This document shows positions 36,401 to 45,076 of a stretch of DNA of 64,000 nucleotides, piece by piece. Each line of letters opens with the position of its first letter. The first letter of the stretch is position 1. The notes beneath the pieces were generated by a model. That model saw only the letters and a list, made by a program, of their open reading frames with translations, was not told the origin of the DNA and made no database searches. Location: the NCBI GenBank assembly GCA_007695145.1, contig REEI01000081.1:1-64000 (forward strand), read 5' to 3'. Made by a program: the position numbers and the translations under genes. This stretch comes from Saprospirales bacterium (lineage in GTDB: Bacteria > Bacteroidota > Bacteroidia > Chitinophagales > Saprospiraceae).

Positions 36401-38031
36401 GGGGGTATCGGATTGAGATTTACTTCCGGACCGGGTTCATCAGAGATATCCACCTCAAAATTAAAAGCAATTCCTTCCGAGTCGGTCACGGTCACATTAT
36501 AAACAACACCTGCAGTTGCAGAATTAGGCAGGTCTGTAAAAGTAAAACTCCCTCCTTCAACTGGTATTTCGGCGCTACCATTTACGTTGGGATCGTCACT
36601 TTTTTGAAAACTAATGTTGTAGGGTGGTTCACCGCCAAAAGCCGTAACCGTGAATGACCCATTGTTTCCTGATGGGCTGCCACAGCTACTGGCAATGGCC
36701 TCGAGATCATCGGGAAATACAATTTCAACCAAACCGGGAAATGTATTGATCCCAACTGGATTACCTTGCCAATCAACCGCTACCAAAGTAGTCGTTAATC
36801 TCGAACCAATATTTACAGTGGTCTGTTGACCAGGATTGCCAATGGCTCTAAAACACAACTCAAAGAGGACTGATCCGTCGGGAAGACTCTGGCCTCCCGT
36901 ATTTCCAAAGTTAGCGTCCTCCCATATGATGGCTACCCAGCCATTATTTGCAAAGATAGTATTGGTGTTCACAGAGCCGGGAGGAAAACTCTGTCCCTCA
37001 ATACCGGTGAATTCTATAATAGTGGGATTCCAGGTGAGGGCTGCAGAGAAAATAGCGAGACTGTCAAAGTTGTTAACAGCAACTTCTATACAAAATTCCT
37101 CACCGGCTTCCACCTGAATTTCTTCCACCAGAAAGTCAAGACAAGTTCCCAAGCAAATATCTGCAGTAAAGGCACAACTCTTTCCATCGGAAATCAGAAA
37201 TCGATACATACCAGGAGCTGGAGCTTCAAAGGTAACCAAATCACCATTCGATGAAGTTCCAGAGGTAATGGTGGCTGCCTGGTCTGAACCTATTCTGATA
37301 ATCTCTATATTGTAACTACTTCCATCCCATTCGGGCAAGCCTCCTTCGATTACAAAACTACCTTGCACTCCTGCACCTACACTTGAGTGACTGAGGTCTC
37401 GCATTTCAACCGAATTCAGATAAACAACACTAAAAGCCTGATCAGTTCTAACATTCACGCATTCACCGGCAGGGCTACCTTCAAAAACAGCTTGATTATT
37501 TTGCAATCGATCGAAGGTGATCGGAGCGAAAAAGAACTGCACTGGATCTCCGGAATTGAAAAATTCCTGCAGACTGGTGTTCCCTCCTATATTCAGCCCA
37601 TTCTCAAAAAGTGCATTTCCGTTTGGCTGATCGACATATATGTAAATATCATTGGCAGGAGCAGGATTGGTAAGTAAACAGGGATCTGAATTAATAATAT
37701 CTGAGAGTTCCGGGCCGGCAACAGAAGGTGGACAAGTGTACCAGGCGTAACCAACACCTCCTGGAGTAGCAGGGTTGGGGTCATCTATCAGATTGAAGTC
37801 CTGATTGTGATCTATTCTGATTCTGTCACCAAAACAAAGAAATATAGTGTCAAAGTCTGTATCGTTACTCTGGCCGGTGAATGGGCCGACCTGAATAGTA
37901 CCTGCATCGTTATTGCAACTCCTGTGAACATTACTTTCACCGGATTCATCCATAATTACACTTGTCGGACTTTGTCCTTTCACCTGGTCGATAACAAAAA
38001 AAACAGCAACTATCAGTAAAAAGTATCTCAT
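33478..38031 (-). CDS. SprB-repeat surface protein with cohesin-like domain and gliding-motility C-terminal domain
   Basis: The 1517-residue protein has a signal peptide (MRYFLLIVAVFFVIDQVKGQ), an N-terminal region of ~300 residues, a cohesin-like beta domain (about 305-445: VEAGEEFCIEVAVNNFDSLA, LTWNPTIIEFTGI), then eleven SprB-type repeats of ~75 residues (pattern C-x-G..G-x-I..S-G-G..Y-x-W..G-x-Y-x-V-x-V-x-D..G-C). The end is the T9SS gliding-associated domain (VPNAFSPNRDGVNDEFR, FDRWGGMIFE). SprB is the mobile gliding adhesin of Flavobacterium; this is a shorter relative in architecture. The next minus-strand gene upstream has the same domain types. Confidence 0.9.
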   Translation of the reverse strand: MRYFLLIVAVFFVIDQVKGQSPTSVIMDESGESNVHRSCNNDAGTIQVGPFTGQSNDTDFDTIFLCFGDRIRIDHNQDFNLIDDPNPATPGGVGYAWYTCPPSVAGPELSDIINSDPCLLTNPAPANDIYIYVDQPNGNALFENGLNIGGNTSLQEFFNSGDPVQFFFAPITFDRLQNNQAVFEGSPAGECVNVRTDQAFSVVYLNSVEMRDLSHSSVGAGVQGSFVIEGGLPEWDGSSYNIEIIRIGSDQAATITSGTSSNGDLVTFEAPAPGMYRFLISDGKSCAFTADICLGTCLDFLVEEIQVEAGEEFCIEVAVNNFDSLAIFSAALTWNPTIIEFTGIEGQSFPPGSVNTNTIFANNGWVAIIWEDANFGNTGGQSLPDGSVLFELCFRAIGNPGQQTTVNIGSRLTTTLVAVDWQGNPVGINTFPGLVEIVFPDDLEAIASSCGSPSGNNGSFTVTAFGGEPPYNISFQKSDDPNVNGSAEIPVEGGSFTFTDLPNSATAGVVYNVTVTDSEGIAFNFEVDISDEPGPEVNLNPIPPSCPTTRNGRIEAEIDALQPFSIQWSNFIFGAETLTNLAVGSYSITVTDANGCQVIESADLIVDPITLDSMVTDALCLGVNSGSISLSASGGTPFDGNEYNYRWSGIPSQMATSTTRSNLGPGTYSVVVEDRNGCTVRAAFDVGISKTLVIEDAMIEDATCGNSADGSIVITAGTEGEPVTPPYIFVWTDSNGDPVTSVVAGNINTVDGLNPGTYFLTLLDNSSPDRCEENFVFEVGGPDPIDIDLLELINVPCEGGGGGSISVSASGGAGSVPGDYTYSWSNGADGDQITDLLPGVYNLTVTDPDNCEAFESFEIVDGIPPVIEGFEVTNISCAGGDSGSIRVLFSLGTGQIVQILWEDQDGNTYEGELITDLGPGTYTVSILTDDNCVATDEVELTVAEPLEVENIDILIPSCPGDEDGRIAISVIGGTGALNYEWSVDGGGPNSPILNNISAGTYGVTITDASGDCDPLEIDNIELEDPPPITAEFSGIQPSSCHDLCDGVAIVSGSGGQIGTYVYVWEDGFSGAINDGLCGGITEVAVSDGECFEIFAVEIESPDPIIIDTLLLAQPACFGDQNGEIEVSAFGGTAPYNYTWDDLITGPRLQNIGGGTYQLEVEDNNNCRDTFNIQLHQPDSLVLELDELFTDDITCAGRNDGQIGLLVAGGTGNVRIQWSHGIDDSFSVTGLAPGLYGATAMDDNGCMDTTSFLVTEPDPVQFDLTPPDPVLCFGDQSEFTVINASGGRGGPYRFAVNFGALNDLGSTVNLFAGDYVISVFDARGCSAIDSFSLDQPDEIVVNLPEKIEVLLGDSIRLEPELTSIRPITEFEWISEGNILSCTDCPRPFASPAFNDFVTLFVYDTEGCTGMGSLFIEVNAIRNVYVPNAFSPNRDGVNDEFRVYTGLGVRGIKSFRVFDRWGGMIFERTSDGLLLEDQIGWDGLVNGEEAPVGSYVYVVEIEFIDGISEVYRGELVLIR

Positions 38032-38189
38032 TCAATAAATGCATTTCGATGAAGGTGGGTACCCTTATTTAGGAACCCAAAATAAACGGACCGGGTCGAT
38101 CAATATTGCAGATATCGCCCTAACTTAAGACTACCACATTTTCAACAAACCCCTCTTCCGGCCTGACAAATCAGCTCAAACACCACCAA

Positions 38190-40670
38190 TTAATTTTTAA
38201 TCAATTTTTCCATATATGTGCGGCCTCCCTTTTCTATTATCATAAAGTAACTTCCGGAGGCCCAATCACCAGTGGATATACTAACATACCCAGGACCTCT
38301 TTCTACTGCTTCGTGCATCAACTTTCCATCTATTGAAAATATGTTAATTTTCACCTCCTGAACAGACAAGTTTTCAAGAACTAAAGTGTTGCTAAAGGGA
38401 TTCGGGTAAAGGTGAAAAATATCAGAATCTGAAATGTTGACGGTTCCGCTTGGAAGCTCTACATCAAAACACAGATTTTCCACCACACATCCATTGCCAT
38501 CGGTAATAGTGGCGCAATAGGTACCGGAAGAAAGGGCCTCGACAATGGGACCTTCAATGCCAATCTGATCATCCCACATCACATCGTATGGTTCCAATCC
38601 ACCACTAATGGTCAATCTGATACTGCCATCGGCTTCTCCAATTGCACTTTCGTCGATTATTTCAGCAATCACAACAATAGAATCGGGCTGCGTAATGAGG
38701 TACTGGAGATTTATTTCACAACCGGCAGAGTCACTTATCACAGCATTGTATTCTCCTGCCATAAGGCCGCTAATGGACTCTCCCTGATTACCATGATCCC
38801 AATCAACCATCACAGGACCATTACTTCCCTCAATTATTTCTAGCATTATGGAACCATTGGAGTCACCAAAACACAAAGGATGAACCACTTCTTCAAAAAC
38901 TACCTCTGGTGCAATGCCAACCAAAACAGTAGCTGAATCAGAAAATGAGCAGCCTCTTGCATCGGTTACTGTAAAATGGTATTCACCCTCCATCAAACCT
39001 CCAACTTCTTCGCCACTTGCACCTTGACTCCAATCAACTGAATAGCTGCCATCCTGAAAAGGCTCTCCTCCCAAAATATGGAGGGATACTACGCCATTGC
39101 CGGCATCAGGACAGGCTTCATCAGATATGTTTAGACCAGCCAAAAACGGGATAGTGTCAGCTTCGGACAACGTAAAAGAAATAGTGTCGATACAGCGACC
39201 ATTCAAACTGTCAACAACAACAAATTCAAAGAATCCGGCAGGAAGTGAACCAAATTCCAAATTATTGCTATCCCTTTCAAAGACCCCCTGAGTAAACAAG
39301 GGTTCAACCACAAAGCCATTAGAGAGGTTAGAACCCAGATAACCCAATTCAATAGATACAATGGCATTGCTATCCCCTGTACATTTTACCAATTCATCAA
39401 TAGCAATATCAACTGTGATTTCAAATGCATTGAGGATTTCAAACTCCAGCATTTCCGAACAATCATTGGAGTCGGATACAGTCACAAAGTACTGCCCGGC
39501 TGGAAGATTTTCCCTCAGAGCATTGAGGGTTGTTTGTGAATTACCGGTTTCCCAGGTGAATTGATAAAAGTCACTATTGAAAGGAGTACCCCCTTCGGCA
39601 GTTACAAAAACACTCCCTAACGAATCACCCGGGCAATTGTTATCAACCACCTCAGCTGTTGCTGAAATAGGAGGAGTTTCAATGTGAAAGGTATCCACGA
39701 CTAAACAAGCTCCTTCATCGGTTAAAACATGATAATAAACTCCTTCAGACAAATCACCTATAGAGGATTCGATTAAAACTTGAGTACTCCAGCGACTAAA
39801 AAAGAAGCGATCTTCGGGAGCACCCACTAAAGAAATGGAACCATCTGAATCTCCGTGGCAGGAGGGATTCCGAATATCAAAGTTCGCAAAAGGACTTCCA
39901 TAATTCCGGATAACAACAGTATCCTTGAGGTCTAGCCCCGGACCTTCAAATGTAAACTCAAGATTTCCTGCCGGAATGGAATCCAGGATAAAGGAGTCAC
40001 CGGAAGCATTCAAAAAAGCTAAACCACTAATACCCGCCACATCGAGATGGCGATAAGTAATGCCTACCGGATACAAGGAAGACGAGCCAAAAGACACCCA
40101 GTTGAGCTGCCCATTTACAATCAAACTATCTGAGGCACAGGACCGAAGAACAAACTGAAAAGTAGCAGGATGCAAAATCTCAATCCCACCATTTCTAACC
40201 TCATGGGGTACCAGTTCAAAATTTCTTGTAAACTCAACCTCTATTGGTAAATCAGTCAAATTTACCGGGGCGAATTCATTCGGCTCACCTACAGTGGTAA
40301 AGCACATGGATAAAAGCACCTCCCCGTCATCCAGATTAAATGTGCCTGGAACTCTGAAAAAATTAAACCTGAAGATACCTAACTCTAATTCTAACAACCC
40401 AAGATTTTCAGGAGAGAAACCAATCTCAGGGTTAAGATTAGTGACGGAATCAAAACGCAATTGAAAGGGGTCAAAATTAACAGATGTCTGCCCAGATGTA
40501 ATTTCATAGAAGTTTTCCACAGTGACATCAAGACAACTGCTCTCCCCCATTTGTATCGTATCAGAACTTAAATACAAACCAACAATTGTATCCTGGGCCG
40601 CTTCAGCATTGCTAGAATAGCCAAGAACCATAAAAATTGCCAAAATAAAAGTAAAGCGGCTAAGTCTCAT
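38190..40670 (-). CDS. SprB-repeat surface protein with cohesin-like domain and T9SS type A sorting domain
   Basis: From the ATG at 40670 the product is 826 residues; a TTG frame to 40721 is longer but runs past the signal peptide (MRLSRFTFILAIFMVLGYSS). A cohesin-like domain follows (SSDTIQMGESSCLDVTVENF), then six SprB-type repeats, the third degenerate (it lacks the GSI and Y-x-W parts). The end is type A: FHLYPNPFSNTLVLENL and GSYFMIIEKGGRTYMEKLI. It shares the strand and domain types with the gene 158 bases downstream, and the two may be co-expressed. Confidence 0.9.
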   Translation of the reverse strand: MRLSRFTFILAIFMVLGYSSNAEAAQDTIVGLYLSSDTIQMGESSCLDVTVENFYEITSGQTSVNFDPFQLRFDSVTNLNPEIGFSPENLGLLELELGIFRFNFFRVPGTFNLDDGEVLLSMCFTTVGEPNEFAPVNLTDLPIEVEFTRNFELVPHEVRNGGIEILHPATFQFVLRSCASDSLIVNGQLNWVSFGSSSLYPVGITYRHLDVAGISGLAFLNASGDSFILDSIPAGNLEFTFEGPGLDLKDTVVIRNYGSPFANFDIRNPSCHGDSDGSISLVGAPEDRFFFSRWSTQVLIESSIGDLSEGVYYHVLTDEGACLVVDTFHIETPPISATAEVVDNNCPGDSLGSVFVTAEGGTPFNSDFYQFTWETGNSQTTLNALRENLPAGQYFVTVSDSNDCSEMLEFEILNAFEITVDIAIDELVKCTGDSNAIVSIELGYLGSNLSNGFVVEPLFTQGVFERDSNNLEFGSLPAGFFEFVVVDSLNGRCIDTISFTLSEADTIPFLAGLNISDEACPDAGNGVVSLHILGGEPFQDGSYSVDWSQGASGEEVGGLMEGEYHFTVTDARGCSFSDSATVLVGIAPEVVFEEVVHPLCFGDSNGSIMLEIIEGSNGPVMVDWDHGNQGESISGLMAGEYNAVISDSAGCEINLQYLITQPDSIVVIAEIIDESAIGEADGSIRLTISGGLEPYDVMWDDQIGIEGPIVEALSSGTYCATITDGNGCVVENLCFDVELPSGTVNISDSDIFHLYPNPFSNTLVLENLSVQEVKINIFSIDGKLMHEAVERGPGYVSISTGDWASGSYFMIIEKGGRTYMEKLIKN

Positions 40671-40718
40671 TTGTAAAATTATTTTTTTGAACAATGTTTT
40701 TTCTCTCAAAACCAACTG

Positions 40719-40726
40719 CAAATGTA
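40719..40726 (-). promoter_or_regulatory. Putative -7 element of the SprB-repeat gene pair
   Basis: TACATTTG on the minus strand matches TAnnTTTG, 48 bases before the ATG at 40670. This supports the 40670 start, since the longer TTG frame would begin inside the element. Confidence 0.5.
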
Positions 40727-40811
40727 CTCCAAAGTGAAATCATATTAAAATATTTTATATAAGAGTTACTTATTTTTATACAAATCTTCAGCTTACAAGA
40801 AACCCTGTAGA

Positions 40812-41148
40812 TTAATAATGCTGTTTCACCGTGGTCATGGCATAGAATTTACCTGGAAAAATAATCCTAGAACAGTGGTCCTGCCGGGCCAAATTCAGCA
40901 AATACAAATGGATGGCCAAAAAAAGATATTCCCATCCAGCGCTTTGTCAAAAAATAGTGCAACAGCTAAACCATTGGCCAGAGGTTCTATCTTCGTCCAA
41001 CCTCTCTCCACTCTACTCAGGATTCACCCATGGAAGATGGAACAAATTATATATGTTGGTGGTAGCATAACCATTCCGTTTACTCCGGATCACCCTACCC
41101 TTCGATGGCCAGTCTACCCAAATATTTTAAGGTGTAGTAGGGAATCAT
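40812..41148 (-). pseudogene. Probable frame-broken small gene
   Basis: An ATG at 41148 overlaps the stop of the preceding gene (TGATG). Its frame reads MIPYYTLKYLGRLAIEG and stops at 41095. The coding sense then appears to continue in a second frame (VIRSKRNGYATTNIYNLFHL, stop at 41013), a third (SRVERGWTKIEPLANGLAVA, then LFFDKALD) and a fourth (WEYLFLAIHLYLLNLARQDH, to a TAA at 40812). Joined, they give ~112 residues with a hydrophobic helix-like section. Three shifts in 337 bases mean decay or assembly error. The family was not recognised. Confidence 0.4.
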
Positions 41149-41435
41149 CAGGACGGCAACCAAACTTTCCCTGCCTGAATAATTTCGGCATGTTGGGGAA
41201 TTGAGAGAGGATTTTTAGATTTGGTGTGGAAGACAAATCCTTTATACGAACAAAGATATTGATAGTTAGTAGAGAAAAAGCCACCTTTGGAGGAAATAAC
41301 AAGAGCCTCTTTATTCTTAAGGACTATTTCCCGAAAGTTTTCATTGTCCACCCTAACTATAGCCCCGGAGGCCTTTATTGCGTTTGCAAGTTCAGCAGCA
41401 GCAGCGGCTGCACCCGCTGTAGTTAAATATGCCAT
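41148..41435 (-). CDS. Small conserved protein of unknown function (95 aa)
   Basis: The product starts MAYLTTAGAAAAAAELANAI, an alanine-rich helix, followed by KASGAIVRVDNENF and a beta-rich half with GGFFSTNYQYLCSYKGFVFH. It resembles a short protein common in Bacteroidota genomes that has no assigned function. There is no signal peptide. Three bases separate it from the coiled-coil protein gene upstream, and its stop overlaps the ATG of the broken gene downstream, so the three form one tight unit. Confidence 0.8.
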   Translation of the reverse strand: MAYLTTAGAAAAAAELANAIKASGAIVRVDNENFREIVLKNKEALVISSKGGFFSTNYQYLCSYKGFVFHTKSKNPLSIPQHAEIIQAGKVWLPS

Positions 41436-41438
41436 AAA

Positions 41439-41891
41439 TCACCTATTATTGAAATCTGTAGTTGTTCCACGATTGTTAATCATCACTTCCATTCGCTGAA
41501 TAAGGTTTGATAGTCGATCTTCGAGATGACGCTCCAATTCACCAGTTTCCTGATTGGATTCCCTCAAATCCTCAATATTATTCATAAGTGAATCCACGCC
41601 TAGCCTTTCGCTTTCGAGCCCTTCGAGCTGATCATCATTGATATTCAATTCACCTGCCCTATTCCTCAATACACCCAATGATTCCTCTAGACGAGACCTG
41701 ATGTCATCGTACTTCCCATCAGAAAACCGATCTTTTTCTGCAGCGATTAAACTCACAATAGACTCTCCAAACTGCCGGGCACTTTCGACCACTTGTTCGC
41801 TGTCAGAGCGCTCCTCCTCATTGCCCATGTAGTAATTCCAAGCGATCAGAACCAGCAATAACAATATCAATAACCTAAATAATGATCTCAT
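41439..41891 (-). CDS. Membrane-anchored coiled-coil protein (150 aa)
   Basis: One N-terminal membrane helix (LFRLLILLLLVLIAWNYYMG) is followed by a charged, heptad-like region with many Glu, Arg, Leu and Asn (DIRSRLEESLGVLRNRAGEL, LEDRLSNLIQRMEVMINNRG). It probably sits in the inner membrane with a periplasmic coiled coil. No domain is recognised. It heads the tight minus-strand cluster ending near 40812. Confidence 0.75.
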   Translation of the reverse strand: MRSLFRLLILLLLVLIAWNYYMGNEEERSDSEQVVESARQFGESIVSLIAAEKDRFSDGKYDDIRSRLEESLGVLRNRAGELNINDDQLEGLESERLGVDSLMNNIEDLRESNQETGELERHLEDRLSNLIQRMEVMINNRGTTTDFNNR

Positions 41892-42138
41892 TTAAAAAAA
41901 ATTCTTTGTGTAAAAAAAGTCAAATCAAGCAAAAAGACATTAATCTGCACCACAAATATCTATAAAATATAATACATTGCAGACTGATAAAAAATTCATT
42001 GCCTCTTCAAGTCCTCTTATACAATGACTTCTTTGTACAAACCTCCATCAATTTTTTGGCCAAAAATGATTAGAAAAGCCCAACTTCTTTTTTGGAAAAG
42101 GCCTAATTTCACCATTTCAAAAGAAATGTATCACTCTT

Positions 42139-42771
42139 ATGCCGGGAAAGAACATTAAGCACGTAGCTATAGCGGGTAATATTGGAGCGGGAAAGACTAC
42201 TTTATGTACCAAGTTGGCCCATCATTATAATTGGGAAGTCCATTATGAAGATACTGAGGTCAATCCCTATTTGCCTGATTTTTATGCAGACATGAAGCGC
42301 TGGTCATTTCATCTTCAGATATATTTTTTAAACAGCAGATATCAGCAGATTCTCAAGATACACCGAGGGGACAAAACTATTATTCAGGACAGAACGATTT
42401 ACGAGGATGCCTTCATATTTGCTCCAAACCTCTACGAAATGGGTCTTATGACAGAAAGAGATTTCAACAATTACTCCACCCTTTTTAAAACCATGATGGC
42501 ACAAATTCGTCCCCCCGATCTTCTCATTTACTTGAGGGCCGGTATTCCCAAATTGGTTTCGCATATTCACTCAAGGGGTCGGGAATACGAAGGAAACATG
42601 AGTCTGGACTACCTAAAGAGGTTGAATGAAAAGTACGAAAGATGGATCGGAAAGTACCAGGAAGGGAATTTATTGATTATAAAAGTAGATGAACTCGACT
42701 TTGAGAGGAATCCCGAGGACTTTGGAAAAATCATCAATCAGGTGGACAGTCAAATTCACGGACTATTTTAA
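42139..42771 (+). CDS. Deoxynucleoside kinase (deoxyadenosine/deoxyguanosine kinase family)
   Basis: The 210-residue kinase salvages deoxynucleosides. The P-loop is GNIGAGKT (13-20). FYADMKRWSFHLQIYFL, DRTIYEDAFIF (DRS/T motif) and the lid RGREYEGNMSLDYL follow as in the dNK/dGK family. The exact base preference cannot be read from motifs. Forty-nine bases separate its stop from the yggS start. Confidence 0.92.
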   Translation: MPGKNIKHVAIAGNIGAGKTTLCTKLAHHYNWEVHYEDTEVNPYLPDFYADMKRWSFHLQIYFLNSRYQQILKIHRGDKTIIQDRTIYEDAFIFAPNLYEMGLMTERDFNNYSTLFKTMMAQIRPPDLLIYLRAGIPKLVSHIHSRGREYEGNMSLDYLKRLNEKYERWIGKYQEGNLLIIKVDELDFERNPEDFGKIINQVDSQIHGLF

Positions 42772-42820
42772 ACAATCAATGTCATCAACTCATTACGCTT
42801 CAGTAACACATACTGAAATT

Positions 42821-43492
42821 ATGGTCAACATTGAAGCCTATCTTCGTCTCAAGAAAAAATTGGAGGAACAAAAAGTGACTCTAGTAGCGGTCTCCAAAAC
42901 ACATCCTCTCGTGGCCATTGAGAAACTGTACCATGAAGGGCACAGGGACTTTGGTGAAAACCGGGTCGCCGAGTTACTTGAAAAAGCACCCCACCTGCCT
43001 AAAGATATCAGGTGGCATTTCATTGGAAATCTTCAGAGCAAAAAAGTGAAGGAACTCATTCCCCTACCCTATTTAATCCATTCAGTTGACCGGAGAAAGT
43101 TGTTGGACACAATCCAAAAGGAAGCTGAAAAAACAGATGCAAAGGTGAATATTCTCATACAGCTTAAAATAGCAAGCGAAGAGACCAAGTCTGGATTTGA
43201 TCTCAATGAGGCCAGTAAAGTCATTGAAGAAATAATTGATGGAAAGTACCCAAATATTGTGCTACACGGCTTAATGGCAATGGCTACTTTCACGGATGAT
43301 AAAGCTATCATCGACAAAGAGTTCACCGCAATTGAGAGATTTTTCCTGGCAGAAAAACAAAAGTCGGCAGTCCACCAATCATCATTACAGATTCTCTCTA
43401 TTGGAATGTCCAACGATTACGAATTGGCCCTCCGAAGATCTTCAAATATGGTCAGAATAGGGAGTCTTATTTTTGGGGAGCGAAATTATTGA
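42821..43492 (+). CDS. YggS-family PLP-homeostasis protein
   Basis: The product (223 residues from the ATG at 42821) is a TIM-barrel PLP-binding protein with K26 in LVAVSKTHP as the cofactor lysine. FGENRVAEL, WHFIGNLQSKKVKEL and IHSVDRRKL are family hallmarks, and LSIGMSNDYELAL with VRIGSLIFGER ends it. Members buffer PLP and have no known catalysis. An ATG at 42779 is also possible; the frame to 42689 would overlap the kinase gene and is rejected. Confidence 0.92.
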   Translation: MVNIEAYLRLKKKLEEQKVTLVAVSKTHPLVAIEKLYHEGHRDFGENRVAELLEKAPHLPKDIRWHFIGNLQSKKVKELIPLPYLIHSVDRRKLLDTIQKEAEKTDAKVNILIQLKIASEETKSGFDLNEASKVIEEIIDGKYPNIVLHGLMAMATFTDDKAIIDKEFTAIERFFLAEKQKSAVHQSSLQILSIGMSNDYELALRRSSNMVRIGSLIFGERNY

Positions 43493-43505
43493 CTCCGGTT
43501 TATCT

Positions 43506-44357
43506 TTAATCCGGAATCTCAGATTTATTAATGAACTCATATATTGCTCTAATCACCTTCTTTCTGATGGATTTTTCCAGGTCCGGATCGGACTTGTAGA
43601 GAATGTATTGAAATTTAAAGGAGAGATAATCTTTTTTAATGTCAAGTATTCTCAGATTGTAGCTGTCCGGCCTTATCTTATCTTTGTATTCTGCCACCGC
43701 ATTTTTGAGGAGATTTTCGACCTCCTCCACATCTTGAATGATACCAATGCCAATTTCAAAACTTATGCTGGTCTTCTTTATATCCCTTTTCGTGTAATTG
43801 ACAATATCTGAGAGATAGACCTTTGTATTGGGCAAAAAAACCATATCGTCGTCCTCTGTAAGAATAGCAGTCTTATTAAGAGACATATTGACTATTTTCC
43901 CCTTGTGTTCTCCAATTTTTATCACATCACCGACCTCTAATTCGCGACTGAAAGTCATCAACATACTGGTGATGATATCGGATAGAAATTCCTTTAGTGT
44001 AATTGCCAATGCAGCAGCAACGATACTGATAGAAAAAACAAAATTTGTAAACTGTACTTTGGTCAGTGCAAGCATCAGAAAAAAAAGACCAAAGGTGTAG
44101 AACAGGATAAATAGGTTTCGGATGCCGAAAATAAAATTGTCATTCTCTGGATATTTTAAACCCTTCCGCTGTCGATAAAGGTATATGATCAAACTTTTGA
44201 CCAGTTCAATACTGAGCAGATACACTACTACATTAAACACTCCTGACAGTACATTGTGGTCATCCATAAAGGCATTAATGCCAAGCAGATCAATTGCCCT
44301 GATCATGAGTAACAAGGCCAGAACTATCAACTTTAATCCAATGAAAAACTTTCTCAT
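43506..44357 (-). CDS. MscS-family mechanosensitive channel
   Basis: The 283-residue protein has four N-terminal membrane helices, a pore-lining segment (SIVAAALAITLKEFLSDIIT) and the beta domain that follows it (LEVGDVIKIGEHKGKIVNMS, FLPNTKVYLSDIVNYT). It should open under membrane tension to release solutes after osmotic downshock. Its 3' end meets that of yggS (13 bases apart). Confidence 0.92.
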   Translation of the reverse strand: MRKFFIGLKLIVLALLLMIRAIDLLGINAFMDDHNVLSGVFNVVVYLLSIELVKSLIIYLYRQRKGLKYPENDNFIFGIRNLFILFYTFGLFFLMLALTKVQFTNFVFSISIVAAALAITLKEFLSDIITSMLMTFSRELEVGDVIKIGEHKGKIVNMSLNKTAILTEDDDMVFLPNTKVYLSDIVNYTKRDIKKTSISFEIGIGIIQDVEEVENLLKNAVAEYKDKIRPDSYNLRILDIKKDYLSFKFQYILYKSDPDLEKSIRKKVIRAIYEFINKSEIPD

Positions 44358-44434
44358 CTATTCGAATTGGCAATAAACAAAGGGTAAAATTAATTAAGAG
44401 CGAGCAAAGTCAACCAAATCTCCCGATTTATCTA

Positions 44435-44986
44435 TCAGTGAATGATGGTATCAATTTTAAGGGTATCGGTTTGCCAGCGCATTTGATTGATTCTTTTCCG
44501 CTCTTCCTGAAGATATTTGATTCGCTTCTCCTTTTCAAGATCGCGATCATTGAGGTATCTGTGAAATGATTCTATCATAAAAACGGTCATGTCATCGGGA
44601 TGGGTAAGCCCAAGTCCACGGAGGTAATGGGAAAATCTACTTCCTTCAAAGAACTGCCAATTATTGCGCATCCACCCCCCTATACCAAAAAACAATCTCC
44701 GCCCAATCTCTTCCTCCGGAGCATCTCTAAACCGTCGCAGGGAATTTTCAGAAGAATTGGCCTTCAACTCCTCAAATGCATCGTAAATATCATAGGGAAT
44801 ATATATGCCGTGCAGATTTCTCTGCATGATTCTCCAGTTATAGTTCTCCAATTGCTCAACATCGGTTGAATCTACCTGTGCGTTGGAGGATTCGGACAAA
44901 AAAACCAAAGAACCCGAAAGAAGAAAAATCACTACCACAACTCTCCACCCTAAGAAAAGCTTTAAAGGAGCACTAATCATTGTCAT
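44435..44986 (-). CDS. Secreted DUF6794-like protein
   Basis: The 183-residue protein has a signal peptide (VVVIFLLSGSLVFLSESSNA), then IPYDIYDAFEELKANSSENS, GIGGWMRNNWQFFEGSRF, a GLTHPDDM segment and FHRYLNDRDLEKEKR. The R-N-N-W / S-R-F / H-P-D-D-M / S-F-x-R-Y-L order is that of the DUF6794 domain, whose function is unknown. It lies downstream of the GWxTD gene on the same strand. Confidence 0.7.
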   Translation of the reverse strand: MTMISAPLKLFLGWRVVVVIFLLSGSLVFLSESSNAQVDSTDVEQLENYNWRIMQRNLHGIYIPYDIYDAFEELKANSSENSLRRFRDAPEEEIGRRLFFGIGGWMRNNWQFFEGSRFSHYLRGLGLTHPDDMTVFMIESFHRYLNDRDLEKEKRIKYLQEERKRINQMRWQTDTLKIDTIIH

Positions 44987-45076
44987 TATTCAAGTATTTT
45001 TAGAAAGGAAAAGCAATAAGAAACTTACAGGGTGAAAACCAACTGTTGTTTATAAATAATCGCAGAAAAGCTGAAA

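Noticed and set aside
40818-41204. 128-codon plus-strand frame opposite the cluster at 41 kb
   Set aside because: Its composition is Ser/Pro/Arg-rich and it is antisense to the end of a better-supported gene; the minus strand reads more like protein.
42053-42066. Palindrome TTTTTGGCCAAAAA upstream of the deoxynucleoside kinase
   Set aside because: It is low-complexity on both sides of GGCC, with no regulator gene nearby and no T-tract after it.
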